Assembly: GCA_018402545.1 (NCBI GenBank)
Contig: JAGYIL010000001.1
Span: forward strand, 2,294,001 to 2,358,000
DNA from: Saccharospirillum sp.
GTDB taxonomy: Bacteria; Pseudomonadota; Gammaproteobacteria; Pseudomonadales; Natronospirillaceae
DNA: 64,000 bases
Direction of reading: 5' to 3'
In this document: in pieces, positions 9,056 to 17,378 of the stretch
How the letters are laid out: each line of letters begins with the position of its first letter
Position numbering within the stretch: position 1 is the first letter of the stretch
The notes under the pieces: generated by a model
Told to the model about the DNA's origin: nothing
Database searches by the model: none
Seen by the model: the letters and a program-made list of their open reading frames with translations, nothing else
Made by a program: the position numbers and the translations under genes

Positions 9056-10504
9056 CTAAACTGATTCACGCTTGTTGATTTTGTATTTGCGCATTTTTTC
9101 AACCAGGGTCGTACGGCGTATGTGGAGCTTCTCTGCCGCGCGTGCCACCACGCCCTGTGCATCGTCGAGCGCCTGCTGGATCAGGTTGCGCTCAAGCTCG
9201 GTCAGGTACTCTTTCAGGTCCAGTCCATTTACCGGCAGCAACGCAGCCTGCTCCGAATGGGTTATGCTGAACGATTCCGACTCCGGCAAGACTGGCAATG
9301 GCAGAACCGACTCGTCATCATCGTCAACATGCCGGTATTTCAGGGGGAGTTCCTGAACCCCCACCACACCGTAGGGGTGCATAATTGCGAGCCGCTCAAC
9401 CAGGTTCGCCATCTCGCGAACGTTGCCTGGCCAGTCATGCCGTACCAGCGACATCACTGCTGCCGAGTTAAAGCGAATAGACCCGCGTTTCTCATTCTCC
9501 AGCCGGGCGATCAACTCATTGAGCAAAACAGGTACATCTTCGGAACGTTCACGCAGTGGCGGCATTTCGATCGGGAAAACATTCAACCGGTAATAGAGGT
9601 CTTCCCGAAAGGTGTTCTCCTCAATCATCTGCTCAAGGTTCCGGTGCGTCGCCGCAATGACGCGAATATCGCAGTTAAACGTCTTGTTACCACCCACCCG
9701 CTCAAAGGTTCGTTCCTGCAACACCCGCAGCAGCTTCACCTGCATGTTCAACGGCAAATCCCCAATTTCGTCGAGAAACAGGGTGCCCCCCTCGGCCATT
9801 TCAAAGCGGCCGGCCCGGGAGGTAATGGCTCCGGTGAAGGCGCCCTTTTCGTGACCAAACAGCTCGCTTTCTATCAACTCGGCCGGAATGGCCCCGCAGT
9901 TGACGGGCACAAAGGGCTTGTGACGACGGTGAGAGTTGTAATGCAGATTGCGCGCAACCACCTCTTTGCCGGTGCCGCTTTCGCCCTGAATCATGACGGT
10001 GACTTCTTTGTCAGCCACCTGAGTCATCATTTCACGAACCTGCTGCACGCCCCGGCTGGTGCCGACCAGCGAACGGAACAAATTCACTTCCCGGCGCTGG
10101 CCCCGGCCACGCGTCAGATCAAACTGTTCGCGGTACATCTGGGCACGGTGCAGGGTATCGAGCAATTTGTTGTAAGTCGGTGGCATCGACAGCCGGGCAA
10201 TGACCCGGTGGCGCAGACTGTCGTCGAGCAACTCATATTCCGGATGTTCGGACATCAGAATGACGGGCAAGCCCTCATCCCAATCCGCAACGGCCTGAAC
10301 CATACGAGCCAGCGACAGCTGGGTTGACCCCACCACTACAGCTACCAGCTCATCGGATCCACCCAATTCGGCGACCGCCTGCTCCTGCCAGTTGTCGCTA
10401 CCCAGGGTAACGTTAACTTCGCCCAAAAAATCCAGAATAACCTTAATGTCCCGACGACGCTGATCATCATCGTCTACTACCAGGAGCTTAATTTCACGCC
10501 ACAT
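9056..10504 (-). CDS. fleQ: flagellar master regulator FleQ/FlrA
   Basis: Sigma-54 activator of 482 aa at the top of the flagellar cascade. The N-terminal FleQ domain is receiver-like but has no phosphorylatable Asp (VVVGSTQLSLARM at the expected site), as in FleQ. Next is LFRSLVGTSRGV, the LFRS motif known to bind cyclic di-GMP in Pseudomonas FleQ. The AAA+ core has GESGTGKE and GAFTGA, and the C-terminal Fis-type helix-turn-helix is RAAEKLHIRRTTLVEKMRK. The start MWREIKLLVVDDD at 10504 matches FleQ and has a better-spaced AGGA than the ATG at 10513. Confidence 0.96.
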   Translation of the reverse strand: MWREIKLLVVDDDDQRRRDIKVILDFLGEVNVTLGSDNWQEQAVAELGGSDELVAVVVGSTQLSLARMVQAVADWDEGLPVILMSEHPEYELLDDSLRHRVIARLSMPPTYNKLLDTLHRAQMYREQFDLTRGRGQRREVNLFRSLVGTSRGVQQVREMMTQVADKEVTVMIQGESGTGKEVVARNLHYNSHRRHKPFVPVNCGAIPAELIESELFGHEKGAFTGAITSRAGRFEMAEGGTLFLDEIGDLPLNMQVKLLRVLQERTFERVGGNKTFNCDIRVIAATHRNLEQMIEENTFREDLYYRLNVFPIEMPPLRERSEDVPVLLNELIARLENEKRGSIRFNSAAVMSLVRHDWPGNVREMANLVERLAIMHPYGVVGVQELPLKYRHVDDDDESVLPLPVLPESESFSITHSEQAALLPVNGLDLKEYLTELERNLIQQALDDAQGVVARAAEKLHIRRTTLVEKMRKYKINKRESV

Positions 10505-10560
10505 TGGGAACATTTCCTCACATCAAAACAGCTGAGATGGCACCAGGCCCGACTTTCCAC

Positions 10561-10574
10561 GTCAGGAATTTGAC
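10561..10574 (+). promoter_or_regulatory. FleQ-box-like palindrome in the fleQ leader
   Basis: GTCAGGAATTTGAC has the GTCA-N6-TGAC architecture of the FleQ box described in Pseudomonas (GTCaNTAAAtTGAC), with two mismatches at specified positions. It lies just downstream of the candidate -10 of fleQ, where binding would repress. Autoregulation is an inference. Confidence 0.45.
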
Positions 10575-10585
10575 TGTATTGAAAC

Positions 10586-10614
10586 AGTAAAGACCGAGAC
10601 TTACGCCCTGTCAA
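10586..10614 (-). promoter_or_regulatory. candidate sigma-70 promoter of fleQ
   Basis: On the minus strand TTGACA (10609-10614) is followed after 17 bases by TTTACT (10586-10591). The -35 is perfect and the -10 weak. It lies 82 bases before the fleQ start. This fits vegetative transcription of the master regulator, but it is a single motif match. Confidence 0.5.
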
Positions 10615-10881
10615 ACTCACGGCGGTTCCGGAGAAAACGCGCCAAAAACCCGATAATGCCTTTATTTTCAGTGGCTTACCATAGAAAAACGCTAAGTTCC
10701 ATGCAACAGAACACAGAATGTAACAGAGGTTTAACGAATTCAGGATGGAAACCGACAGGAACACGCGTCTATAAGCGCTCAAGAGTGGCCAACGTCCCGC
10801 TGCCGGGACAGATGACCTTTGGAAATTTCAGCATTGACCCGTAAACGCCATGCCAGCCCTGACAGGTTACAAGGCCATGGA
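10615..10881. other. non-coding stretch between the FliT-like gene and the fleQ promoter
   Basis: No convincing gene. It contains an inverted repeat GTCCC...GGGAC at about 10795-10810 without a T-run, and AT-richer sequence nearer fleQ. Open frames here lack start signals and protein-like composition. Confidence 0.6.
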
Positions 10882-11217
10882 TTAGCCGGCGATCACCCGG
10901 CGTTGTTGCCGCAATTCTGTCGCCTGAGCGGTATGGCTTTGTTGTAGCTCCGACAGGCTGGCCAGCACAGACACGTAGAGTTCGAGCAGACATTCGATGC
11001 GCCGCTTCAGAGCAGGACTTGCCAGTCCGGAGTTCAGCACCTGTTCATTGATAACCATGAGAATGTCGTTGACGGCATCGTCCCAGCGCTCCAGATCATC
11101 CAGCGATTGCATGTCCTGCAGCTCAAAGCCCTGAACAATCAGATCGTTGGTCTGGGCCAGCAGGGTCTCCTCCGACACCCTGAAAGGGCTTTTGGCTGTG
11201 CTTTGCAACATCGCCAT
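10882..11217 (-). CDS. FliT/FleP-like flagellar chaperone, 111 aa
   Basis: Small, mostly helical protein (LDDLERWDDAVNDILMVINEQ; LKRRIECLLELYVSVLASLSELQQ) with no membrane segment. The ATG at 11217 lies just after the fliS TAA (11219-11221), so the genes are tightly coupled. Position between fliS and fleQ is that of fliS' / fleP / fliT in Pseudomonas and Vibrio. FliT-type proteins bind the cap protein FliD before export. Similarity is by size, helical character and context; no strong motif exists. Confidence 0.75.
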   Translation of the reverse strand: MAMLQSTAKSPFRVSEETLLAQTNDLIVQGFELQDMQSLDDLERWDDAVNDILMVINEQVLNSGLASPALKRRIECLLELYVSVLASLSELQQSHTAQATELRQQRRVIAG

Positions 11218-11218
11218 T

Positions 11219-11623
11219 TTATTTACCTGGCCGGTTCTGAGCCAGGGCTTCATCGCGTATTGCATCCCATGACGATTTGATCTGGGACAACAATCCGGCG
11301 ACTTCATCCAGAATCGCCTCATCATTGCGCGCATTGGCTTCAAACAGGCGGCGCAGCATGTAGTCGTACAATCGCTCAAGGTTCAGCGCCAACTCGCCGG
11401 TATCGGTGTTCAGACTGTCCTGCAGACCACCGACAATGTCGATTGCAGAGTTGATCATTCTGGATTTCTTGTCGTATTCCTTGCGAGCCATATGCCCCTT
11501 GGCGGTGGATATCCGAGCAAGCGCACCTTCGAAGAGCAGTTGAATCAGCTTGTGGGGGTCGGCGTCCATGATGGAGGTTTCAGTACTGACCGACTGGTAC
11601 TGCTTAATCCCCTGTGCGTACAT
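11219..11623 (-). CDS. fliS: flagellin-specific export chaperone FliS
   Basis: Chaperone of 134 aa that binds the flagellin C-terminus in the cytoplasm and prevents premature polymerisation. The N-terminal YAQGIKQYQSVSTETSI and DPHKLIQLLFEGALARI are typical, and the rest forms the four-helix bundle with LERLYDYMLRRLFEAN. The ATG at 11623 has GAGAGGA 7-8 bases upstream; the open frame extends further upstream but that part is not FliS-like. Its usual neighbour fliD is about 12 kb away, across the rnb-acnB block. Confidence 0.95.
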   Translation of the reverse strand: MYAQGIKQYQSVSTETSIMDADPHKLIQLLFEGALARISTAKGHMARKEYDKKSRMINSAIDIVGGLQDSLNTDTGELALNLERLYDYMLRRLFEANARNDEAILDEVAGLLSQIKSSWDAIRDEALAQNRPGK

Positions 11624-11853
11624 AGTGTTTCCTCTCAGACCACTGGATGTTTTTTTCACCTCAGCCTCCCCGGTAAACATTGATCTGCCTTGCCCCGGGA
11701 TAGCATCTGGACACTCCCCGCGTGGCTCTGCGCGCATCACTGATCGCCGAACAAGCTTAATCCATGTAGCGGCACTGTGCCGGAATTGTTGAGTGTTTTT
11801 TTGAGATGCGATACCTGCTATCGAGCAACGCCAGGTAACGACCGGTGCAAAAC

Positions 11854-11869
11854 TGGCACACCCTTGGCA
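11854..11869 (+). promoter_or_regulatory. RpoN-like promoter upstream of the TPR-methyltransferase
   Basis: TGGCACACCCTTGGCA matches TGGCAC-N5-TTGCW with one substitution (TG for TT) and correct GG/GC spacing. It lies on the plus strand 138 bases before the ATG at 12008, in the 384-base divergent region shared with fliS. It suggests the methyltransferase gene belongs to the flagellar RpoN regulon. Confidence 0.65.
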
Positions 11870-11944
11870 ATACCTCTGTCAATGAACGAAAAAACGGCCA
11901 GTCTCGCGCCAAACCGGAGACTCATTGCCGCTTTTTCACGACCG

Positions 11945-11963
11945 GCGGTCAAACTTTGACCGC
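11945..11963. promoter_or_regulatory. 19-bp palindrome between the RpoN-like site and the methyltransferase start
   Basis: GCGGTCAAA-C-TTTGACCGC is a perfect palindrome with a one-base centre. Its middle, GTCA-N5-TGAC, is one base shorter than a FleQ box. FleQ binds downstream of several RpoN flagellar promoters in Pseudomonas, so this could be an activator site. It could also act as an RNA hairpin in the leader. Confidence 0.5.
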
Positions 11964-12007
11964 CCGACACTGGCAGCGGCCTGGCCGCTCACCCATAAAG
12001 GTGCGTT

Positions 12008-14083
12008 ATGAGACACTCATCGCAGGCGCTGGCGACACCGGGGCAGACATCGGCTCTGTCGACGGCGAGACCAACCGACACCCTGGCTGAACTGGATCAA
12101 CAGGCGCGGCACTATTACGAACTGAGCCTGAGCGACCGGGTAAGCAATGAGCACACAGCCCAGTACCGGGGTCAGGCGCGGGCGATCGCCCAACAGTTGC
12201 TCGAGCGTCAATCCAATTACTCGCCAGCGCTCAACCTGTTGGGACGTATTGCTCTGGACGAGGGCTTTTACGAGCGGGCTGAGCATTACCTGCAATTTGC
12301 CCTGAACCAGACGCCGGATGATGCCGGTTGCTGGTACTCTCTGGGCCATGTAAAGCTGGCAACGGGTCATTACGACGACGCTCTCGCCCATTTCAGCCGC
12401 AGCCTGGAGCTGGCTCCCGAAGAAACCCGGGCCGCTACCTCACTGGTATACACCTTTGCACGCCAGGGCAATGTGGTGCAGGCGTTCAACGGCTATCGCC
12501 AACTGTTTCAGCTACACCCCAACGACGCGCACATTCGGGCCAAGCTGTTTGAGGTTTCCCGTCATATTCAGGCCGACAGCTACCAGCCTGCCCTGGCAGA
12601 CGACGTCGTTCGCTGGCTGAAACTCGACAAAGTCGATCACGATGGCCTGGCACCGCTGACCGCCTCGCTGTTGCGGCACAAATATCAACTCGACGACCCC
12701 AATGCCGTCGTCGACCTGCAAGATCTCGCCCGGGACGACCTGCTCGGCCTGGCACTGAATACACTGTATTTCAGCCAGGCAGAACTGGAGGAGTTTCTGA
12801 TTCAGGTGCGCAAACAGGTATTGCTCAATTGCCTTGCCCAGCAGTTCTCTGACCCGGCGCTGTTGCGCCTGGCTGCGGCTTTCGTGGTTCAGGGCATTCA
12901 CAATGAACACGTATGGGCACAGGATGACGAAGAACAATCTCTACTGAAAGCCCTGCGGGATCTGCTGGAAACCGCCCTGTCCACCCCCGAGTCTCAACCA
13001 GCCGATCTGACCAGCGCATTGCTGATGTATGGCATGTATGAACCTCTGCACCTGCTAACGCACAGTGAACAGCTCACTCGATTTGCCTTGAACCGGTGGC
13101 CAAGCTATGTCCGGCCAATCATTCGTCGCTGCGTCATAGAACTGCAGGAAGAAATGACGTTAGCATTGGATATTGAACAGCTAACGCCGATTCGCGATAG
13201 CATTTCACGGGAAGTACGTCAGCAATATGAAGAAAACCCCTACCCGCGCTGGCTGCACCTGGGCTACAACACCCCGACCAACTACGGCCGGGCGCTTGAA
13301 GCTGAGCTGGAAGGCTTCAGAGCACCTCAGTTCTTCAATATGGGGACGATTAAAATTCTGGTGGCTGGCTCAGGCACGGGCCGGCATGCCTTGCACGTCG
13401 CCCGCTATTTCCGCAATGTTGAAGTGACCGCCGTAGACCTCAGCGCGCGCAGCCTGGCTTATTCAAAGCGCATGGCTGAGCGTTATGGTATTCACAATGT
13501 GCGGTTTCTGCAGGCCGACATTCTTGAACTGGACCAGCTCGACGAACGCTTTCATGTAATTGAATGTTCGGGGGTACTGCATCACATGAGCGACCCGGAG
13601 CAAGGGCTAAAAGCACTGCAACGCCGCCTGGAAGCCAATGGCCTGTTGAAAATCGGGCTATACAGCGAGCGCGCCCGCAGAATCGTCAGTCAGGCTCAGG
13701 GGCAAATAACGCAGCTGGGGTATACCGCCCGCCAGGCAGACATCCGCCGTTTTCGCGAGCACCTGCTGCAAAAACGGCTGGAAGGAGACTACAGCGCTCT
13801 GCTTAAAAGCCGGGATTTCTACTCCACCAGCGGCTGTCGGGACCTGCTGTTTCACGTTCAGGAACATTGCTACTCGCCCGCCAGCATCAAAGCCCTACTC
13901 GATCAGAATGCGCTCAAATTTCTGGGGTTTGTGTTGTCACCCGACGCCCGACGTCTGTTTTTGGCCAGCGTGAACAACCAGCGCCCTGCCCTGACCAACC
14001 TGAACGACTGGGAGGCGTTTGAGAAAACCCATCCGGACACCTTTGCCGGTATGTTGCAATTTTACGTACAGGCGCAGGACTGA
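12008..14083 (+). CDS. TPR-repeat protein fused to a class I SAM-dependent methyltransferase
   Basis: Protein of 691 aa. Residues about 30-170 form TPR-like helices (ALNLLGRIALDEGFYERAEH; CWYSLGHVKLATGHYDDAL). A long helical middle is followed by the QQYEENPYPRW motif near residue 405. The methyltransferase core has motif I ILVAGSGTGRHAL near residue 450, VTAVDLSARSLAY and ECSGVLHHM. The acceptor is not identifiable. It is divergent from fliS and has an RpoN-like promoter, so modification of a flagellar protein is plausible but unproven. It has no signal peptide and is probably cytoplasmic. Confidence 0.88.
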   Translation: MRHSSQALATPGQTSALSTARPTDTLAELDQQARHYYELSLSDRVSNEHTAQYRGQARAIAQQLLERQSNYSPALNLLGRIALDEGFYERAEHYLQFALNQTPDDAGCWYSLGHVKLATGHYDDALAHFSRSLELAPEETRAATSLVYTFARQGNVVQAFNGYRQLFQLHPNDAHIRAKLFEVSRHIQADSYQPALADDVVRWLKLDKVDHDGLAPLTASLLRHKYQLDDPNAVVDLQDLARDDLLGLALNTLYFSQAELEEFLIQVRKQVLLNCLAQQFSDPALLRLAAAFVVQGIHNEHVWAQDDEEQSLLKALRDLLETALSTPESQPADLTSALLMYGMYEPLHLLTHSEQLTRFALNRWPSYVRPIIRRCVIELQEEMTLALDIEQLTPIRDSISREVRQQYEENPYPRWLHLGYNTPTNYGRALEAELEGFRAPQFFNMGTIKILVAGSGTGRHALHVARYFRNVEVTAVDLSARSLAYSKRMAERYGIHNVRFLQADILELDQLDERFHVIECSGVLHHMSDPEQGLKALQRRLEANGLLKIGLYSERARRIVSQAQGQITQLGYTARQADIRRFREHLLQKRLEGDYSALLKSRDFYSTSGCRDLLFHVQEHCYSPASIKALLDQNALKFLGFVLSPDARRLFLASVNNQRPALTNLNDWEAFEKTHPDTFAGMLQFYVQAQD

Positions 14084-14092
14084 ACATCAGCA

Positions 14093-14110
14093 GCCCGCTC
14101 GGACGCGGGC
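14093..14110. terminator. hairpin between convergent methyltransferase and mscS genes
   Basis: GCCCGC (14093-14098) pairs with GCGGGC (14105-14110) in the 42 bases between two convergent stop codons. There is no strong T-run, so it is a weak or bidirectional terminator candidate. Confidence 0.5.
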
Positions 14111-14125
14111 TTGCGGCAACGCCCA

Positions 14126-15247
14126 TCAGTTACTCTGCTGAGGTTCCGGGCCGGCTTCAGACTCGGCTTCAGCCATATGAATGGTGTGTGTCGGGAAGGC
14201 AAACTCGGCCCCGTGGCCTTCAACGATATCGATGATTTTCAGCAGGATATCCTGCTTTATTTCATGAAACTCTTTCCACACCACCGTTTTGGTAAAGGTA
14301 TAGATAAAGAACTCAATCGACGAAGCGGCAAATTTATTCAGGTGCACCATGAGCAACTGATCCTGATCGATCGCTTCGTGTTCTTTCAACATGGCTTCCA
14401 CATCGGCAACAATGGCCGCTACTTTTCCGGCGTCGCAATAGCGCACCCCAATGTTCTCGTTGATCCGACGATTGAACATCCGCGAGGGGTTCTCAACCGT
14501 GATGTTGGCAAAAGTGGCATTGGGTACATAGATCGGTCGCTTGTCGAAGGTTCGGATGCGCGTCAGGCGCCAGCCAATGTTCTCGACGGTCCCCTCGATT
14601 TCCTGGTCCGGTGACCGGACCCAGTCCCCCACCCGAAAGGGCTGATCAAGGTAAATCATCAGACCACCAAAGAAGTTGGCCAGCAAATCCTTGGCGGCAA
14701 AACCCACGGCAATACCGCCAATACCGCCAAACGCGAGCACACCGGATACACTGAACCCCAGGCTCTGCAGTACTACAAGGGCTGAAGTGATGAGCACGGA
14801 AAGCCGCATCAGCTTGCCCAGTGCAGAGGCCGTCGTGGCATCCATGGGTTTTGAGGCATGGTTCGGATCCTGAACCATTTCTTCACCCTTGCGGATGAAG
14901 CTGACCATAAACCAGGCGAACACCAGCACAAAGGTCACCGACCGCACCGGATCGACAAAATCGAAAATGGGCTCGTTCGACACTCGACGCACCACATCGG
15001 TTGCCAGCAACAGACCATTCAACCAGATGAAAAGCCTGACCGGTTTGCGCGCTGCGCCAATCAGCAAGTCATCCCAGAAGGTGTTCGTTCTCTTCGCCGA
15101 TTTTTCCAGCTTATCGAACACTTTCTTAATAGCGAAACTGACCAGTGTGGTCAGCAACACAATCACAAACACCTGAATGATCCAGGTATGTTCTTTACCG
15201 ATATTCAAAGCGCTGGTCACCCAACTGACCAGAGTTTCCATGTCCAT
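14126..15247 (-). CDS. MscS-family mechanosensitive ion channel
   Basis: Inner-membrane channel of 373 aa. N-terminal hydrophobic segments (IIQVFVIVLLTTLVSFAI; SVTFVLVFAWFMVSFI) precede the pore helix and its Gly/Ala pattern FGGIGGIAVGFAAKDLLANF. The beta domain follows with PFRVGDWVRSPDQEIEGTVENIGWR and YVPNATFANITVENPSR, then the cytoplasmic C-terminal domain. Such channels open on hypo-osmotic shock. It is single, convergent with the methyltransferase gene, and has no obvious flagellar link. Confidence 0.93.
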   Translation of the reverse strand: MDMETLVSWVTSALNIGKEHTWIIQVFVIVLLTTLVSFAIKKVFDKLEKSAKRTNTFWDDLLIGAARKPVRLFIWLNGLLLATDVVRRVSNEPIFDFVDPVRSVTFVLVFAWFMVSFIRKGEEMVQDPNHASKPMDATTASALGKLMRLSVLITSALVVLQSLGFSVSGVLAFGGIGGIAVGFAAKDLLANFFGGLMIYLDQPFRVGDWVRSPDQEIEGTVENIGWRLTRIRTFDKRPIYVPNATFANITVENPSRMFNRRINENIGVRYCDAGKVAAIVADVEAMLKEHEAIDQDQLLMVHLNKFAASSIEFFIYTFTKTVVWKEFHEIKQDILLKIIDIVEGHGAEFAFPTHTIHMAEAESEAGPEPQQSN

Positions 15248-15388
15248 CTGACGTCGAACCTCTAAACCGAATATTGACTAAAACCGACCCGACAAGGCGA
15301 GCCCGCTACAGGCATCGCAATGTAACGGCTAAATGAATAAATGTGTAGGTTGGAATTGAACAGGAAGCGCTAGACGTCCGACAGGCGC

Positions 15389-15673
15389 CTAGGCGGCGGC
15401 TTTGCGAACCGTTGGTAGCCAGCCTGTCATCAGCTTGATCCAGGCGTAGGCAGAAATTGAGCCGAACAAAATGACGGTGGACATCTCGAAACCGGAATCC
15501 ACCAGAAGAACGATCAGCCCCAGCTGAACGACGTACCCGCTGAGCAGGGCGCACCAGCGGCAAAATACGGAAGAACGCGACCATTCGTACCAGCAAACCA
15601 GCGGTACAAACAGGAAGGCGACGCCCCATTGGCAAGCCTGAAAGAAAGAGACTAGCGAGGAAGATTCAATCAT
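15389..15673 (-). CDS. small membrane protein, 94 aa
   Basis: Three hydrophobic segments (WGVAFLFVPLVCWY; LLSGYVVQLGLIVLLVD; VILFGSISAYAWIKLM) make this a likely small inner-membrane protein. Its strong hydrophobicity makes this frame preferable to the overlapping one. No recognisable family and a poor Shine-Dalgarno. It lies alone between mscS and the cyclase. Confidence 0.6.
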   Translation of the reverse strand: MIESSSLVSFFQACQWGVAFLFVPLVCWYEWSRSSVFCRWCALLSGYVVQLGLIVLLVDSGFEMSTVILFGSISAYAWIKLMTGWLPTVRKAAA

Positions 15674-15956
15674 GCTGAGATTCTAACGCCTTTAGGCGCG
15701 CCATTACAGGCCTCCAGACGATCTTTAACGTTAACTGACGCACAGTTCAGCCATTAACAGGCACTATTGACTCATGGGTATTTCCAAGTTGTGACGGAAA
15801 TCACCTTTAAGGCCTCTCTGCTGAGAAACAGGTTAGGCAGGAATCAAAGACAGAATGAGCGCAGGCTCACCACTAGCTCCGGAGCATGATAATATTGCCG
15901 GGGGAATTTAATATCGCCTTAAAGCGATTACAACCGGTAAACCACGTGAATCTCTG

Positions 15957-17378
15957 ATGAAATGGCATTTTGGACACAAGCTCGCCCTGATCATGACCAT
16001 GCTGGTCTTGCTGGCGTCGTGCATTCTTGGCTATACGCTGGTCTACCGGCAGTTTTCGATGATGCAGACACAGTTTGTAGACACCGGCAACAGCCTGTCA
16101 TCACAACTGGCGGCCGCCTCGGTTGAGCTGGTATTCACCGAAGACCAGCTCAGCCTCGCCAGCCTGGTGTTTTCACTCAGCGATCAGCCCTCTGTCGTTG
16201 CCGCCAGCGTGGTAAACCGGGATGGCGACGTGCTGGCAGAAGCCGGCACTTCCCTGCCCGCCGTGAACGCAGACCAGGCTTATCGTAGCCAGGGACAGAT
16301 CGAAACCAACGAAGAAACGGTCTGGTTCTATTCTCCGGTTGTGTTCCGGGGTGTCAGCGGTGGGGCCGCCTGGGTGGGTCTCGACCGGTCCGAGATGATT
16401 GCCGGCCAGCGCTCCATCGTCCGCTCCGGTGTGGTCGTCGTTATACTGCTGGTGCTATCCATTACGCTCATCGCCATTCGCCTGGGCCAATCGCTGGCCA
16501 AGCCGGTACGCGACCTGATAGAGGGTACCCGCGCCATTGAGTCAGGCCATTATGGATTTCGAATTCGCGGCCAGCACCAGGGTGAATTCAGCGACCTGAC
16601 GCAGTCGTTTAACCATATGTCAGCCGAACTGGAACAGAAACAACGGGTTGAACAGCTGTTTTCCCGCTTTGTCAGTGACCCGGTCGCCGCCCGCTACATG
16701 GCTCAGGATAACGTCGAGCTGGCCCGGGAAGGAAAACGCGTCGATGCCAGCATTCTCTTTGTCGATCTGGTGGGTTACACCGCGTTCAGCGAAGGGCGCC
16801 ACCCGGAAGAGACCGCCGAGGTACTCAACCTCTATTTCACCGAATTCGCCAACACCTGCCACGAATTCCATGGCAACGTCGATAAATACATCGGCGATTG
16901 CGCGATGCTGGTATTTGGCTGCCCGCAATCGGACCCCGAACATCGCTTCCACGCCATGGAGTGTGCCCTGCAAATTCGCGATCGGATCACCGCCATGAAC
17001 CGGGAGCGCGCCGAGGCCAATCAGCCCTGCCTTACGATTCGCATCGGGGTGAGCGGCGGCACGGTACTGGCGGGTTTGCTCGGGTCACATGAACGAATGC
17101 AATACACCGTGATTGGAGAGCCCGCCAACCTGGCTTCCCGCCTCTGCGACCTGGCCGACTCAGGCCAGGTGGTTACTGACGGAAATTTCTATTCCATGCT
17201 CAATCAGCGCCACCCCTTGCTCATCCATGCCAACGAGTCGCATCAGATCAAGGGTTTACAAAGCACCGTAGACGTCTTAACCGTCAACACCTGGGCCGAC
17301 GCGTCAGCTAAAGACGCTCGTCATGAAGACGGAGCGAACGCTGTCAACGAGCCCAGTGCCAGGGAGTCGCAGTCATGA
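15957..17378 (+). CDS. membrane-bound class III adenylate cyclase with HAMP domain
   Basis: Protein of 473 aa. TM1 (about 8-30), a periplasmic sensor of about 120 aa, TM2 (VVVVILLVLSITLIAIRL, about 160-178), HAMP (about 180-232), then the cyclase domain. Metal Asp residues are in FVDLVGYTAF (about 270) and KYIGDCAMLVFG (about 314). The purine-selecting pair is Lys in VDKYIGD and Thr in QYTVIGE, as in adenylyl-specific class IIIb enzymes. NLASR supplies the transition-state Asn and Arg. The enzyme looks active and should make cAMP. An inverted repeat ATCGC...GCGAT lies at 15913-15928 in the leader. Overlaps the next gene by 4 bases. Confidence 0.92.
   Translation: MKWHFGHKLALIMTMLVLLASCILGYTLVYRQFSMMQTQFVDTGNSLSSQLAAASVELVFTEDQLSLASLVFSLSDQPSVVAASVVNRDGDVLAEAGTSLPAVNADQAYRSQGQIETNEETVWFYSPVVFRGVSGGAAWVGLDRSEMIAGQRSIVRSGVVVVILLVLSITLIAIRLGQSLAKPVRDLIEGTRAIESGHYGFRIRGQHQGEFSDLTQSFNHMSAELEQKQRVEQLFSRFVSDPVAARYMAQDNVELAREGKRVDASILFVDLVGYTAFSEGRHPEETAEVLNLYFTEFANTCHEFHGNVDKYIGDCAMLVFGCPQSDPEHRFHAMECALQIRDRITAMNRERAEANQPCLTIRIGVSGGTVLAGLLGSHERMQYTVIGEPANLASRLCDLADSGQVVTDGNFYSMLNQRHPLLIHANESHQIKGLQSTVDVLTVNTWADASAKDARHEDGANAVNEPSARESQS

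Noticed and set aside
9122-10327. Long plus-strand open frame (401 codons) across fleQ
   Set aside because: It is antisense to a clear fleQ, has no Shine-Dalgarno and an unlikely composition. It reflects the codon bias of the real gene.
10477-10782. Minus-strand frame of 101 codons upstream of fleQ
   Set aside because: It overlaps the fleQ promoter and start region in another frame and is Cys/Ser-rich without a ribosome binding site.
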